Below the pieces are notes generated by a model, which was given only the letters and a program-made list of their open reading frames with translations, was not told where the DNA came from and made no database searches. A program made the position numbers and the translations under genes. A stretch of 7,903 nt of DNA from Capsulimonas sp. (GTDB taxonomy: Bacteria; Armatimonadota; Armatimonadia; Armatimonadales; Capsulimonadaceae), in contig JAOQAA010000274.1 in NCBI GenBank assembly GCA_025963815.1, positions 1 to 7,903 of the forward strand, read 5' to 3'. The stretch's first letter is position 1. The number at the start of each line of letters is the position of its first letter. This document shows positions 6,546-7,903 of this stretch, in pieces.

Positions 6546-6562
6546 TCGGCCGGTGCGGCCGA
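6546..6562 (+). other. GC-rich hairpin before the cheR-like gene
   Basis: TCGGCCG and CGGCCGA form a perfect 7-bp inverted repeat with a 3-nt GTG loop in the 50-nt gap between the small cysteine gene and cheR. It is not followed by a U-run (next bases TCTCCTC), so it is not a standard intrinsic terminator. It could be an mRNA processing or stability element, or it could attenuate downstream expression. Confidence 0.55.
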
Positions 6563-6585
6563 TCTCCTCAAGGCTCTATTCTTAA

Positions 6586-7887
6586 ATGGCCGAGCTGAAC
6601 AACCCTCCATCGGAATTTGAAACGCTGCTGCAATCTCTGAAGTGTAATCGCGGATTTGATTTCACCGGATACAAAAAAAGCAGTCTGATGCGCCGCGTGG
6701 ATAAGCGCATGAGCGATGTCGGGGTGGAGGCGTACTCCCAATATGCTCATTACCTCGAAGTGCATCCCGAAGAGTTCTCGCACCTGTTTAATACCATCTT
6801 GATCAATGTTACCGCGTTCTTTCGCGATCCCGCCTCCTGGGATCACATTCGCGATGAAGTCATTCCGCGTGTTCTGGCGTCGAAGGGGCCGGATGATCCT
6901 GTCCGTGTTTGGAGCGCCGGCTGTGCGTCCGGCGAGGAGGCTTATTCGCTGGCGATGCTGCTGGCTGAAGCCGTCGGCTCCGATCGGTTTCAAGACCGTG
7001 TCAAAATCTACGCCACGGATATCGACGAGGAAGCGCTTGCTGAAGCGCGCCACGCCGGCTACACCGCGCGCGAGGTCATTGGCGTTCCTCAGGATTATCT
7101 CGACCGATACTTCGTGCGCACCGCCGCGCGGTATACAGTTCGCAAGGAGTTAGGCCGCGTCGTAATCTTCGACTGTCACGACTTGATCCAGGACGCGCCG
7201 ATCCCCCGGATCGATCTGCTGGTCTGCCGCAACGCCATAATGTACTTCAACGCCGAGATCCAGGCGAAGATCCTCGCGCGGCTCCACTTCGCCCTCAACG
7301 ACGCCGGATACCTCTTTTTAGGGAAAGCGGAGACATTGTTTAAGCACTCCAGTCTCTTCACGCCTGTGGACTTAAAGCTGCGCATTTTTTCCAAAGTGAC
7401 GAATGGAACGCTGCTGGACATACAAGTCGCTCCGCTTCAGGAGCTTCAAGGGGAGCTGGAAAAGGCATACGAAGAGCTTCAGGCCACGAATGAAGAACTG
7501 CAAGCAATGAACGAAGAGATGCGCCAGAGCAGCAGCTTGGTCAGCCGCGCCAATACGTTCCTGAACGCCGTCGTCTCCAGCATGCGCGGCGCCGTGGTGG
7601 TGCTGGACAGCGATATGGAGGTGCAAAGCTGGAACTCCAAAGCGGAAGAGCTGTGGGGCCTGAGCGCCAAGGAAGTCCAGGGCAAGCATTTCTTCAACCT
7701 CGACATCGGGTTTCCTGTCGATCAGCTCAAGCAATCTATTCACGCGTGCCTCGCCAGCGGCGTCACATCCTTTGAAGACGTTATTGAGGCCACTCATCAT
7801 CAGGGAAAAGCGATTACCTTCAAATTAACGTGCACCCCTCTCGTCGACGGCGAAGACCTCTGCGGCGTGATCATGGTGATGGAGTGA
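6586..7887 (+). CDS. CheR-type protein methyltransferase with coiled coil and PAS domain
   Basis: The 433-residue product begins with a CheR N-terminal helical domain (about 8-75, including GYKKSSLMRRVDKRM) and NVTAFFRD (74-81). The SAM-binding domain follows: VWSAGCASGEEAYSLAM (108-124, motif I), ATDID (143-147), DLLVCRNAIMYF (210-221) and LFLGKAET (243-250). A heptad-rich linker (about 285-320, EELQATNEELQAMNEEM) connects to a PAS domain (about 322-433, with VVVLDSDMEVQSWN). CheR enzymes methylate glutamates of chemoreceptors, but proteins with this coil-PAS layout usually belong to CheB/CheR-PAS-kinase sensory systems not linked to motility. No CheB domain, kinase domain or chemoreceptor is seen, and the protein stops right after the PAS domain, so the kinase may be a separate downstream gene. 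The start at 6586 has only a weak AAGG 12 nt upstream, but it gives the expected family N-terminus. Confidence 0.9.
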   Translation: MAELNNPPSEFETLLQSLKCNRGFDFTGYKKSSLMRRVDKRMSDVGVEAYSQYAHYLEVHPEEFSHLFNTILINVTAFFRDPASWDHIRDEVIPRVLASKGPDDPVRVWSAGCASGEEAYSLAMLLAEAVGSDRFQDRVKIYATDIDEEALAEARHAGYTAREVIGVPQDYLDRYFVRTAARYTVRKELGRVVIFDCHDLIQDAPIPRIDLLVCRNAIMYFNAEIQAKILARLHFALNDAGYLFLGKAETLFKHSSLFTPVDLKLRIFSKVTNGTLLDIQVAPLQELQGELEKAYEELQATNEELQAMNEEMRQSSSLVSRANTFLNAVVSSMRGAVVVLDSDMEVQSWNSKAEELWGLSAKEVQGKHFFNLDIGFPVDQLKQSIHACLASGVTSFEDVIEATHHQGKAITFKLTCTPLVDGEDLCGVIMVME

Positions 7888-7891
7888 GATT

Positions 7892-7903
7892 GTGGTCGTC
7901 ACT
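7892..7903 (+). CDS. Possible start of a further operon gene (four codons, cut by window edge)
   Basis: A GGAG at 7881-7884 overlaps the end of the cheR-like gene and lies seven nt before GTG GTC GTC ACT (MVVT). A GTG at 7884 overlapping the stop is an alternative. This is an ideal ribosome binding site, but so few codons are visible that neither the gene nor its product can be judged. A sensor kinase or response regulator would be expected from context. Confidence 0.3.

Overview
This is a high-GC bacterial window with nine recognisable genes in two divergent blocks, plus the possible first codons of a tenth gene at the right edge. The most telling lineage clue is a type IV pilin-like protein with a modified version of the C-terminal H-Xn-DG signature, a family strongly expanded in Armatimonadota, Planctomycetota and relatives. 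With a GerW/YtfJ-like protein and a PAS-rich RsbU/CheR signalling set, I favour an Armatimonadota-like (Capsulimonas-type) chromosome. That is inference from gene content. I see no rRNA, tRNA, CRISPR array, insertion sequence or phage gene.

Left block, minus strand (1-1863). Read in the direction of transcription it encodes a small glycine-rich lipoprotein (1863-1507), then after 2 nt a glutathionylspermidine-synthase-like ATP-grasp enzyme of the YgiC type (1504-365). A 125-nt gap follows that contains an extended -10 promoter, and then the 5' part of a GerW/YtfJ-like gene that runs off the left edge (239-1). The lipoprotein/synthetase pair resembles the ygiB-ygiC arrangement of enterobacteria.

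Divergent spacer (1864-1988). This 125-nt gap separates the two blocks. I found no convincing promoter in it, although both blocks must be expressed from there or nearby.

Right block, plus strand (1989-7903). A membrane-anchored protein with a HEAT-like C-terminus (1989-2555) overlaps by 4 nt a prepilin-like protein (2552-3220). A secreted protein made of eleven in-register 33-residue ankyrin repeats follows (3328-4638). After a 174-nt AT-richer gap comes a signalling cluster: a PAS-SpoIIE/PP2C phosphatase (4813-6186), a 115-residue cysteine-motif protein resembling DUF6788 that begins 1 nt after the phosphatase stop (6188-6535), a perfect 7-bp hairpin, and a CheR-type methyltransferase with a coiled coil and PAS domain (6586-7887). 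A GGAG motif over the cheR stop and a GTG codon 7 nt later suggest that the operon continues past the edge.

The phosphatase and CheR genes probably form a sensory pathway of the RsbU/partner-switching kind, since both have signalling coiled coils next to PAS domains. The small cysteine protein between them is the least explained and most interesting component.
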